Assembly (NCBI GenBank): GCA_029547605.1
Contig: JAKPPB010000071.1
Coordinates: forward strand, 1-49,310
DNA: 49,310 nt
Origin: Methanobacteriota archaeon
Lineage (GTDB): Archaea > Halobacteriota > Methanomicrobia > Methanomicrobiales > Methanospirillaceae
Reading direction: 5' to 3'
The position numbers and the translations under genes were made by a program. The number at the start of each line of letters is the position of its first letter. The first letter of the stretch is position 1. The notes beneath the pieces were generated by a model. It was given only the letters and a program-made list of their open reading frames with translations, searched no databases and had not been told where the DNA came from. This document shows, piece by piece, positions 34,474 through 42,054 of the stretch.

Positions 34474-36378
34474 ATGATCACACTGCCATTTCTGGTACTC
34501 TTTCCTGCCGTAATCGCCATCCTCCTCCTCCTCGTCTCTGCCGATGCGTGGCGGAGGCTGGTTGTAAAAGCAGGTGCACTCATCATCGGGATTGCGTCCC
34601 TCTACCTCCTGTTCATCACTCCTGAGACCGGGCCGGGATTCTTTCCGGTCGAGTTCGATTCAATCTCGGAGCTGATGTTCCTGGCGGAGATGGTTATTGC
34701 CGCGTTCCTGGTCTACCTTGGTATCAAATACAAGAAATACCTGGCCATCTTCCTGGTTGTCGCACAGGCCGCCCTGCTTGTATACTATGAGAGTCTTGCT
34801 GCGACTGGGACGCATATCGTCCCGAACCTCTTCATCGACCAGTTCTCCCTTATCCTGGCCCTGATCATCGGGATTATTGGAAGTCTCATCTGTGTATATG
34901 CCCTGGGATACATGGCCACCTACCAGGAGCACCACCCCGAAGTGAGGGACCGGAGAAGGACGTTCTTCTTCCTGATGTTCTTCTTCCTCTCATCAATGTT
35001 CGGCCTGGTCTTTTCAGATTTCCTGCCATGGGTCTTCTTCTTCTGGGAGCTCACCACCCTCTGTTCCTTCCTCCTCATCGGATACTCGGGAACAGGAGAA
35101 GCTATCAACAATGCGTTCCTCGCACTGAACATGAACCTGCTCGGAGGAATCGCCTTTGTGGGTGCCCTCCTTTACCTGGCTTTTGTCAGTCCCGGGGGCG
35201 AGCTCCTGAACATCAGCACCCTCATCCATTCAGGCCACATGGTCGCACTGGTTCCGGCTGTCCTGATCGCGTTTGCAGGGATCACCAAGGCGGCGCTCAT
35301 GCCGTTCTCTGCATGGCTCGTCGGGGCAATGGTCGCACCCACCCCTGTCTCGGCGCTCCTGCACTCGAGCACGATGGTAAAGGCCGGTGTCTACATCATC
35401 GTCAGGTTCGCACCCGTCCTGACCGGGACGATGGAGGGGCTCATCATCGGGCTCATTGGCGGGTTCACATTCCTGCTTGCATCCGCAATTGCCATCTCCC
35501 AGAGCAACGCAAAGAAGGTGCTTGCCTATTCTACCATCGCAAACCTTGGCCTCATCGTTGCCTGCGCAGGCGTGGGAACCTACAAACTGGTCTGGGCAGC
35601 GATCCTCCTGATCATCTTCCACGCAATTGCCAAGTCACTCCTCTTCCTCTGTGTTGGCACAGTCGAGCACCGTATCGGCAGCAAGGACATCGAGGACATG
35701 ACCGGCCTGATCGTGCGCATGCCGCATGTGGCCGTCATGATGTTCATAGGCATCGCAGGGATGTTCCTTGCCCCCTTCGGGATGCTGATTTCCAAGTGGG
35801 CTGCGATCGAGGCCTTCATCGAGGCCCAGTTCGGCCTCATCTTCGTCGCCATCCTTGCCTTTGGTGGTTCGATCACGGTCTTTTTCTGGTCGAAATGGAT
35901 GGGGAAGATCATCTCGGTCTGCCCAGTGGCCGCAAAAGTTGAGAACCGGATACCTCAGGAGAAGTGGATTGCGCTTTCGCTTCTGACCGCCATGACAGTG
36001 TTCATATGCCTTGCATTCCCACTCATCTCCTCATACCTCATAGAGCCGTTTGTCCTCTCTGTGTACGGTGCGACCACGCGGCTCTCGCAGGACAACGTCA
36101 CCATCATGGTCATGATGCTCTTCCTCCTGATGATCATGCCATTCTCGCTGCTCTGGTTCAGAAAAGAGAAGAATATCGTCCCTCCCTACATGGCGGGGAG
36201 GCCTGCGACGCCAGACCTCCATTTCCTCGGCTCCATGGGAGTCACACGGCAGGTGACTCTCGGGAATTACTACCTTGAGGAGGTCTTCGGAGAGAAGAGA
36301 CTCTTCATGGCCGGGACAGCCCTCTGTTTCGGGCTTATACTCCTGGTCGGGACACTCACCGCGGGGGTGGCATTATGA
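34474..36378 (+). CDS. echA: Energy-converting hydrogenase subunit A (antiporter-like)
   Basis: A 634-aa membrane protein with about 14-16 helices, homologous to NuoL/HyfB/MrpA. Key features are the WELTTLCSFLLIGY helix, KAALMPFSAWLVGAMVAPTPVSALLHSSTMVKAGVY (proton/Na+ channel Lys and broken helix; residues ~265-300) and HAIAKSLLFLCVGTVEHR. The frame opens at 34321, but the ATG at 34474 (GAGGGCGAG upstream) fits the family start. It moves H+ or Na+ as electrons pass from ferredoxin to H2. Overlaps echB by 4 bp. Confidence 0.93.
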   Translation: MITLPFLVLFPAVIAILLLLVSADAWRRLVVKAGALIIGIASLYLLFITPETGPGFFPVEFDSISELMFLAEMVIAAFLVYLGIKYKKYLAIFLVVAQAALLVYYESLAATGTHIVPNLFIDQFSLILALIIGIIGSLICVYALGYMATYQEHHPEVRDRRRTFFFLMFFFLSSMFGLVFSDFLPWVFFFWELTTLCSFLLIGYSGTGEAINNAFLALNMNLLGGIAFVGALLYLAFVSPGGELLNISTLIHSGHMVALVPAVLIAFAGITKAALMPFSAWLVGAMVAPTPVSALLHSSTMVKAGVYIIVRFAPVLTGTMEGLIIGLIGGFTFLLASAIAISQSNAKKVLAYSTIANLGLIVACAGVGTYKLVWAAILLIIFHAIAKSLLFLCVGTVEHRIGSKDIEDMTGLIVRMPHVAVMMFIGIAGMFLAPFGMLISKWAAIEAFIEAQFGLIFVAILAFGGSITVFFWSKWMGKIISVCPVAAKVENRIPQEKWIALSLLTAMTVFICLAFPLISSYLIEPFVLSVYGATTRLSQDNVTIMVMMLFLLMIMPFSLLWFRKEKNIVPPYMAGRPATPDLHFLGSMGVTRQVTLGNYYLEEVFGEKRLFMAGTALCFGLILLVGTLTAGVAL

Positions 36379-37241
36379 TCCTGCTCGAGTATGCAGTCCT
36401 CTTTATCGTCCTGGCCCCATTCATCGGCGGACTCCTGGCAGGAATCGACCGCAAGCTGACGGCGAGGATGCAGGGGCGTGTCGGCCCGCCGATCCTCCAG
36501 CCCTTCTACGATGTGGGGAAGCTCTTCCAGAAGGAGCAGATCGTGGTGACGCCATCTCAGCACTTCTATGTGCTCTCATACCTCGTCTTCATTGTGGCAA
36601 GCGGAGCCCTCTTCTTTGCGGGGGGAGATCTCCTGCTGGTGATCTTTGCCTTCACCCTCGCCCACATATTCCTGGTGCTGGGCGCCTACTCGTCGTACTC
36701 CCCTTACAGCTTCATCGGTGCCGAGAGGGAGCTGATCCAGATCATCGCTTACGAGCCGATGATTATTCTTGCAGCTGTCGGGATGTACATGGTGACAAAG
36801 AGTTTCTTTGTCTGGGAGATCATGACAAGTTCTCTGCCGCTGATCCTGTATCTGCCCGGAGTCTTCCTCGGGTTCCTTATGGTCCTTACCATCAAGCTCA
36901 GGAAATCCCCCTTCGATCTCTCTACCTCGCACCATGCACACCAGGAGATCGTCAAAGGAGTAACCACAGAGTTCTCCGGCCCGATGCTCGCACGGGTGGA
37001 GATCGCACACTGGTATGAGAACGTCTTCCTGCTGGGGTTCATCTATCTCTTCTTTGCATGGAACCCGCTGGTCGGCATCATCGCCATCATTGTCGCCTAC
37101 CTGCTCGAGATCCTGATAGACAACACCTTCTCCAGAGCCACCTGGAAGTTCACGCTGAAGAGTGCATGGATCATCGCGGGGATGATGGGACTCGTCAATC
37201 TCGGGGTGCTCTATTATCTCTCAGGGGTGGTGCCGGTATGA
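36375..37241 (+). CDS. echB: Energy-converting hydrogenase subunit B (NuoH-like)
   Basis: A 288-aa membrane protein with eight predicted helices. It has the NuoH/HyfC hallmarks: GRVGPPILQPFYDVGKL (first loop), SAERELIQIIAYEPMI-like segment (AERELIQ), and SPFDLSTSHHAHQEIVKG. It anchors the hydrogenase head to the membrane and completes the ion path. Overlaps echC (ATGA at 37238). Confidence 0.95.
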   Translation: MILLEYAVLFIVLAPFIGGLLAGIDRKLTARMQGRVGPPILQPFYDVGKLFQKEQIVVTPSQHFYVLSYLVFIVASGALFFAGGDLLLVIFAFTLAHIFLVLGAYSSYSPYSFIGAERELIQIIAYEPMIILAAVGMYMVTKSFFVWEIMTSSLPLILYLPGVFLGFLMVLTIKLRKSPFDLSTSHHAHQEIVKGVTTEFSGPMLARVEIAHWYENVFLLGFIYLFFAWNPLVGIIAIIVAYLLEILIDNTFSRATWKFTLKSAWIIAGMMGLVNLGVLYYLSGVVPV

Positions 37242-37693
37242 CGCACCTCTCCAAGTCTCCATGGATACTGCATTATGACGCGTCGAGCTGCAACGGGTGC
37301 GACATCGAGGTGCTCGCATGTCTCTCGCCACTCTACGATGTCGAACGGTTCGGGATAATCAACACGGGCAATCCCAAGCACGCCGACGTACTTGTAATTA
37401 CCGGTGGAATCAACGAGCAGAACCGCCAGGTCGTCCAAAACCTCTATAACCAGATGCCTGATCCGAAAGTGGTGGTCGCGGTCGGGATATGCGCCTCAAG
37501 CGGAGGGGTCTTCAGGGAGTGCTACAACGTGGTGGGGGGAATCGACTGCATCATCCCCGTGGACGTCTATGTTCCGGGATGTGCGGCGCGGCCTGAATCG
37601 ATCATAGACGGCATCGTCCGGGCGCTTTCGATCCTCGAGGAGAAGAAGAGGATGCCTGCGCACGGGAGGGCGACTGGGGGAGGTGAGAGATGA
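37238..37693 (+). CDS. echC: Energy-converting hydrogenase small subunit C
   Basis: A 151-aa NuoB-like subunit with one [4Fe-4S] cluster proximal to the NiFe site. Ligands are in SSCNGCDIE, GICASSGG, FREC and YVPGCAARPE. The frame is open upstream to 37058, but the ATG at 37238 overlapping echB is the real start. Short, as in Ech enzymes. Confidence 0.95.
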   Translation: MTHLSKSPWILHYDASSCNGCDIEVLACLSPLYDVERFGIINTGNPKHADVLVITGGINEQNRQVVQNLYNQMPDPKVVVAVGICASSGGVFRECYNVVGGIDCIIPVDVYVPGCAARPESIIDGIVRALSILEEKKRMPAHGRATGGGER

Positions 37694-38070
37694 TTATGGA
37701 CGCAGACCAGACCACCGTGATAGAGCGGGACTACCTGATCGGAAGAGTGGAAGAGTTCAAAAAGCAGGGATACCGGCTGGTGCAGCTGAACTGCACGAAA
37801 GTCGGAGAGACGTATGAGATCAATTATTCCTTTGACCTGGATTATCAGTTCAGGAACCTGAAGATCATGGTGGACGGGCAGACAGAGGTTCCGAGCATTT
37901 CCGGGATTTACTGGGGAGCGTTCATCTATGAGAACGAGATGCACGACCTCTTTGGTATACGGGTTGTAGGAATGAACGTTGACTTTGGCGGAAATCTCTT
38001 CAGGACCGCGAAAAAGAACCCCTTTGCAAATCCCACGTTCAGGGGGGAGGAGCCATGTCCCGGAGAATAA
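37690..38070 (+). CDS. echD: Energy-converting hydrogenase subunit D (NuoC-like)
   Basis: A 126-aa NuoC/30-kDa-like subunit. The C-terminal SGIYWGAFIYENEMHDLFGIR is the family signature. Overlaps echC by 4 bp and echE by 16 bp. Joins the small and large subunits of the peripheral arm; no cofactors. Confidence 0.92.
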   Translation: MIMDADQTTVIERDYLIGRVEEFKKQGYRLVQLNCTKVGETYEINYSFDLDYQFRNLKIMVDGQTEVPSISGIYWGAFIYENEMHDLFGIRVVGMNVDFGGNLFRTAKKNPFANPTFRGEEPCPGE

Positions 38071-39134
38071 TCGTCCCCTTCGGGCCCCAGCACCCTGTGC
38101 TCCCCGAACCTATCCACCTTGACCTGGTGCTCCAGGATGAGCGGGTAGTGGAGGCCATCCCCTCCATCGGGTATATCCACAGGGGCCTCGAGACGCTGGT
38201 CGCAAAACGCGAGTATCCTGAATACGTCTACATCGCCGAGAGGACCTGCGGTATATGCAGTTTCATCCATGGGATGACCTACTGCCAGGCAGTAGAACAG
38301 GTCATGAACCTCGAGGTGCCCGAACGCGCGCTCTATCTCAGGACCATATGGTCTGAATACTCCAGGATGCACTCGCACCTCTTATGGCTCGGGCTCTTTG
38401 CCGACGCCATCGGCTTTGAGAACCTCTTCATGGCGTCGTGGAGATTGCGTGAGTCCGTGCTCGATGTCCTTGAGGAGACCACCGGCGGGCGCGTCATCCA
38501 GGGGAGTTGCAAGGTAGGCGGGGTGAGAAGGGATATTCCAGGTGAGACTCTCGATCGCATGGTCGGCGACCTTGCAGGATTCGAGCGGGACTTCAAGGAG
38601 ATCGCGAATGTCTTCCTTCGCGATGAGTCCATCATCGCCCGCACGCGCGGTGTAGGGGTGCTCTCACATGGTGATGCGTATCACCTGGGGGCGGTGGGGC
38701 CAACTGCCCGTGGAAGCGGAGTGGCCATTGACCTGCGGAAGACCGGATACGCCGCGTATGGGAAGATTCACTTCAAGCCAGTTGTAGAGACCGATGGGGA
38801 TTGCTATGCAAGATGCGCGGTAAGAGTAAAGGAGGTCTTCTCTTCAATTGACATCGTGCGCCAGGCTGCAGCAAAGATCCCTGAAGGAGAGATCGAGGTC
38901 AAGCCAAAAGGAAATCCAAATGGTGAATGCTTCTCCCGCGCCGAGCAACCTCGCGGTGAACTAGTGCACTATGTAAAGGGGGATGGGAGCAGGCACCTTG
39001 TCCGCTCGCGAATCCGGACCCCGACCCTCACGAACGTCCCGCCCCTTGTGAAGATGCTTGCAGGATGTGAGCTTGCCGATGTTCCGGTCATCGTGTTGAG
39101 CATTGACCCCTGTATCGGGTGCATGGAGAGGTGA
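38055..39134 (+). CDS. echE: Energy-converting [NiFe] hydrogenase large subunit E
   Basis: The 359-aa NiFe-site subunit. The two CxxC pairs that hold the nickel are present: RTCGICSFIHG (~residue 62-72) and SIDPCIGCMER at the very C-terminus, so it is a true hydrogenase rather than a Nuo-type relative that has lost the metal. Unlike many NiFe large subunits it ends 3 residues after the last Cys, so no C-terminal cleavage by a maturation protease is expected. FGPQHPVLPEPIHLDL is the usual start. Confidence 0.96.
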   Translation: MSRRIIVPFGPQHPVLPEPIHLDLVLQDERVVEAIPSIGYIHRGLETLVAKREYPEYVYIAERTCGICSFIHGMTYCQAVEQVMNLEVPERALYLRTIWSEYSRMHSHLLWLGLFADAIGFENLFMASWRLRESVLDVLEETTGGRVIQGSCKVGGVRRDIPGETLDRMVGDLAGFERDFKEIANVFLRDESIIARTRGVGVLSHGDAYHLGAVGPTARGSGVAIDLRKTGYAAYGKIHFKPVVETDGDCYARCAVRVKEVFSSIDIVRQAAAKIPEGEIEVKPKGNPNGECFSRAEQPRGELVHYVKGDGSRHLVRSRIRTPTLTNVPPLVKMLAGCELADVPVIVLSIDPCIGCMER

Positions 39135-39141
39135 ACAGATC

Positions 39142-39540
39142 ATGGCATTCTTTGAGATGGCAAAAACCGCGATACTGACCACACTGAAGAGCCCGGCAAC
39201 GAGGAGATACCCGGCGGTATCCGCGAAGGTGGCCGCCATATCACGGGGACGGGTCACGATCGACCCTTCCAGGTGCATCTCATGCGGCATGTGTATGAGA
39301 AAATGCCCATCGGGGGCGATTTGCGTAGTCAAGGACGATAAAACCTGGAGTATCGACCGCCTGAAGTGCGTGGTCTGCAACTGCTGTGTTGAGGTATGCC
39401 CGGCCCATTGCCTGGTCATGGAGACGGGCTATTCCCCCAGCATAACCGTTCACGAGGGTATCGAGTTAGTCCACATTACCTATGTGAAGCCAGAACGCCC
39501 ACCCCGCAAAGAACCGGAAGAGAAGAGCGAGCAGGGGTAA
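39142..39540 (+). CDS. echF: Energy-converting hydrogenase ferredoxin-like subunit F
   Basis: A 132-aa subunit with two [4Fe-4S] binding motifs, CISCGMCMRKCP and CVVCNCCVEVCP, as in EchF/NuoI. It passes electrons from soluble ferredoxin to EchC. Start at ATG 39142 with GAGAGGTGAAC upstream. The C-terminal tail is charged (PRKEPEEKSEQG). Completes the set A-F, so the enzyme should be functional. Confidence 0.95.
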   Translation: MAFFEMAKTAILTTLKSPATRRYPAVSAKVAAISRGRVTIDPSRCISCGMCMRKCPSGAICVVKDDKTWSIDRLKCVVCNCCVEVCPAHCLVMETGYSPSITVHEGIELVHITYVKPERPPRKEPEEKSEQG

Positions 39541-39543
39541 GGA

Positions 39544-39580
39544 GCTGGGAGGGACTCACCCCCCTCTGCATTTTTTTAAT
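39544..39580 (+). terminator. Putative terminator after echF
   Basis: A GGG/CCC-rich dyad (gggagggactcaccccc) followed by ATTTTTTTAAT at 39568-39578. The oligo-T run shortly after the last ech gene is the main support. Confidence 0.5.
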
Positions 39581-39743
39581 CTTCCCTGATTTTGACATAT
39601 ATGCAAACCCATATCCCCCGCCCATTCTTTCTTCTTTGTCAAAACCCTGATGAGATGAAAGGCCTGCGTATTCATGCACCTGAGGGAACAATTTCGAAAA
39701 GAGCGGTTCTCTCTCCTGGGTTGTATCAGGTCTGTCCCCGCTC

Positions 39744-40313
39744 TCAGTCGAGCCCAAGTTCCCCGCGAATCTCCTGGATGGCAGCAAGAGAGAGTGAAAA
39801 GAACTCATTAAGTTCCATAAACCTGGTAATTCCCATCACTTTCTCTCGCCTGCACCCCGCCGCAAACGCCTTCTCTTTGAACTTCTTTTGGAGAGTCTTT
39901 TCAGACACTTCTGTAATGTGTCCCTGCTTCACTGCTGCAGCTGCGATGATGAGTCCGGATAAGTTGTCGGCCGCCTGCAGGGCCACGTCCACCGGCTCTT
40001 GTGAGTCTCCATAGAGGAGATCGTTGTGTCTCCTGACCGCGCCTGCGATATCCTCGCCGATCCCTCTTTCTATCAGCATCCGGTACCCCACCTCACCGTG
40101 CCGCTGCATGTCTCCTCCCACCAGTTCGTAATCGATATCGTGGAGAAGCCCCGTTATCTCCCACTGAACAGGGTCTTTCCCCATGCGGTGTGCAAGCGCC
40201 TTCATTATCGCAGCAGTGGACAGGCAATGCGACCTGAGACTCTCCTTTTTAAGGAACGCGCACATGAGGGCCCGGGCTTCTTCTGTCTGCATGCCCACGA
40301 GAATATCTCCCAT
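39744..40313 (-). CDS. HD-domain metal-dependent phosphohydrolase
   Basis: A 189-aa protein of the HDIG/HD family. The metal motif is visible as SHCLSTAAIMKAL (first His) and GLLHDIDYELV (His-Asp pair), with RRHNDLLYG and AADNLSG supplying later ligands. Such proteins hydrolyse phosphates of nucleotides or other small molecules. The frame is open to 40481, but ATG 40313 (GAGGGA site) or 40292 is the likely start. It follows the endonuclease V stop by 7 bp, so the two probably form an operon linked to nucleotide or DNA repair. Confidence 0.85.
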   Translation of the reverse strand: MGDILVGMQTEEARALMCAFLKKESLRSHCLSTAAIMKALAHRMGKDPVQWEITGLLHDIDYELVGGDMQRHGEVGYRMLIERGIGEDIAGAVRRHNDLLYGDSQEPVDVALQAADNLSGLIIAAAAVKQGHITEVSEKTLQKKFKEKAFAAGCRREKVMGITRFMELNEFFSLSLAAIQEIRGELGLD

Positions 40314-40320
40314 GATCCCA

Positions 40321-40995
40321 TTATCCCTCGCATCGCCTGCGCATCCTCGCTGCGGCGCGGTCGGCGAGCACCAGCGGAAGAGGGAACCGCGTGTCCCTGC
40401 AGCACGCGAGCGTGATCTCTTCGGCCTGCGCAAGCGTGGTCCGGTATCCGGCAGAGACCACGACAGGGACACTCCCCTCACGGGTCCGAAGGATTGTTCC
40501 TACCTGCTCCCCCTCCATCATCAACGGCGAGGAATCTCCCCTCGACTCTCCCGGTTCCCGGGCATGCATCCCCGCCATTTTCCGACCGGCGATGCCAATG
40601 CTCGCGATCTTCAGGAGATATCCAAGATGCGTGGCCAGGCCTGCTCTCCGTGGATGCGCATACCCATGACCATGCACAAGGATGAGATCCGGGGGATCGG
40701 GGAGCAGCGAGAATGCCTCAAGGAGGGGCGGGATCTCCCGGAACGAAAGATACCCTGGGATATAAGGGAACTCAATTGCTCCCCTGGCCTCGACGCGTGA
40801 AAAGAAGTCCAGGTGCGGGTATCCAACGAGTACTACTGCGGCGTATGCGGATGAGACACCGTAACTTATATCCATCCCCCCAACAAGTGCCGGGTTTATA
40901 TCGAAAACGTTCGGATTCTCATCAATTTTTCTTCGGATATCCACTTGGATCCGCCTGGCTTCATCGAGGTCCCCTGGCACATGGAACTGTTCCAT
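40321..40995 (-). CDS. nfi: Endonuclease V (deoxyinosine repair)
   Basis: A 224-aa nuclease that cuts near deoxyinosine in DNA. Motifs are GGMDISYG (catalytic Asp), the wedge YIPGYLSFREIPPLLEA, LILVHGHGYAHPRRAGLATHLG (second Asp replaced by His at the usual DGxG, HGHGYAHPR), and SAGYRTTLAQAEEIT. The usual GxDGxGxAHPR shows GHGYAHPR here: the Asp before GxG is His, which deserves a check because it normally binds the metal. ATG 40995 has GGGTGAGA upstream. Pairs with the HD gene downstream. Confidence 0.9.
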   Translation of the reverse strand: MEQFHVPGDLDEARRIQVDIRRKIDENPNVFDINPALVGGMDISYGVSSAYAAVVLVGYPHLDFFSRVEARGAIEFPYIPGYLSFREIPPLLEAFSLLPDPPDLILVHGHGYAHPRRAGLATHLGYLLKIASIGIAGRKMAGMHAREPGESRGDSSPLMMEGEQVGTILRTREGSVPVVVSAGYRTTLAQAEEITLACCRDTRFPLPLVLADRAAARMRRRCEG

Positions 40996-41134
40996 CTTCT
41001 CACCCGCTGATGACACCTGGCAGCTCTTCTATTCTTCCTGCACGATCCGTTCCTATCGTAAACAGGATACCGCATCTTTCTCCGGAGATAATGCAACCAT
41101 AGCCGGCCCTCATCAACTCTGCGTGCGTTTAGTC

Positions 41135-41142
41135 TTTTATAT
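41135..41142 (+). promoter_or_regulatory. TATA-like box for the HTH-FHA/kinase pair
   Basis: TTTTATAT, 93 bp before the ATG at 41235; start of transcription expected near 41167, followed by two palindromes in the leader. Confidence 0.45.
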
Positions 41143-41175
41143 CGAACTCCTTCTGTGGCAGCCCACCCCAGACTT

Positions 41176-41186
41176 TCCGGTCCGGA
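41176..41186. promoter_or_regulatory. Palindrome TCCGGTCCGGA upstream of the HTH-FHA gene
   Basis: An 11-bp dyad centred on one base, close to the predicted transcription start. Candidate operator. Confidence 0.35.
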
Positions 41187-41211
41187 GAATATTTTAGTTC
41201 CTGCAGTTGCA

Positions 41212-41223
41212 TTCTATATAGAA
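41212..41223. promoter_or_regulatory. Palindrome TTCTATATAGAA next to the ribosome site
   Basis: A perfect 12-bp dyad ending just before the GGTGGAGGTGG ribosome site of the HTH-FHA gene. It could be an autoregulatory operator for the winged-helix product. It is too close to the ATG to act as the TATA box. Confidence 0.4.
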
Positions 41224-41234
41224 GGTGGAGGTGG

Positions 41235-42026
41235 ATGACCAGGGAACCCCAGGACGCAGCCAGGACCGTTGTACTCGATGAGATACCTGACTATTACCAC
41301 GAGCTCTCCGAGTACCTGGAAGTCCTCTCCAACAGCCAGCGCCTTAAAATCCTCAAGATGCTTGAGAGGAAACCCCGCGACGTGCGCATGATTGCGTCCG
41401 AGATATCCACTAGCTACGAGAACACGAAGAAGCACCTGGACAAGCTGATGGGGATGGGTCTCATAAGGAAGGAAGTGGGACTCGGCCAGCAGACATCGAA
41501 AGGCGTGCACCCTGTCTGGAAATACTCGCTTGTTCCGGGGGCAATGGAGGCGGTTGTACGGAACCTGGGCATCTTCTCCAACATGCGGATCAAGATGACT
41601 GATACAGACCTCAAGAGGCGTCTCGATGAGGTCAGGCATGCAATCGAGGGAGATATCACGGGCAACCACCCTATGCTCATCCTCCTTGGAGGGCCAGATG
41701 ATGGGAAGTGTTTCTGCATCCCGGAGACCGGTGTTCGCATCGGGCGGGTAGATCCCAGTGTGGCAGGACCAAACGAGAATGAGGGGGATGTGATACTATC
41801 CCGCGAGTACACGTCTGTCAGCAGGGTGAGCAAGCCGCATGCAGTCTTCAGGAAGGAGGGGACCAAGTGGCTGTTAGAGGACAGGGGAAGCACGGGGGGT
41901 ACCTACCTGAACAGCAACCCCCTGCAGAAGCGGGTCCCTGTGGAGGTATGTGACGGGGACTTGATCGAGCTTGCAAAGGGAACCGCGGGGGCCCGCCTGC
42001 TTCTCATCCTCCCAGGCAGGAAGTAA
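41235..42026 (+). CDS. Winged-helix regulator with C-terminal FHA domain
   Basis: A 263-aa DNA-binding protein. Residues ~20-105 form an ArsR-like winged helix (LSNSQRLKILKMLERKPRDV, then a recognition-helix stretch ISTSYENTKKHLDKL and wing). Residues ~150-260 form a forkhead-associated domain with the phosphothreonine-binding landmarks in order: VRIGR, SRVSKPHAVF and DRGSTGGTYLN. FHA domains bind phospho-Thr, so a Ser/Thr kinase should control this protein or its partners. The next gene, 28 bp downstream, is such a kinase. GGAGGTGG site before the ATG. Confidence 0.9.
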   Translation: MTREPQDAARTVVLDEIPDYYHELSEYLEVLSNSQRLKILKMLERKPRDVRMIASEISTSYENTKKHLDKLMGMGLIRKEVGLGQQTSKGVHPVWKYSLVPGAMEAVVRNLGIFSNMRIKMTDTDLKRRLDEVRHAIEGDITGNHPMLILLGGPDDGKCFCIPETGVRIGRVDPSVAGPNENEGDVILSREYTSVSRVSKPHAVFRKEGTKWLLEDRGSTGGTYLNSNPLQKRVPVEVCDGDLIELAKGTAGARLLLILPGRK

Positions 42027-42054
42027 CCTGGACTGTCCCGTTCATTCGCGTTCC

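Noticed and set aside
35028-35942. 304-aa plus-strand frame inside echA
   Set aside because: Out-of-frame shadow of a clear echA membrane protein; Arg/His/Pro-rich composition typical of shadows.
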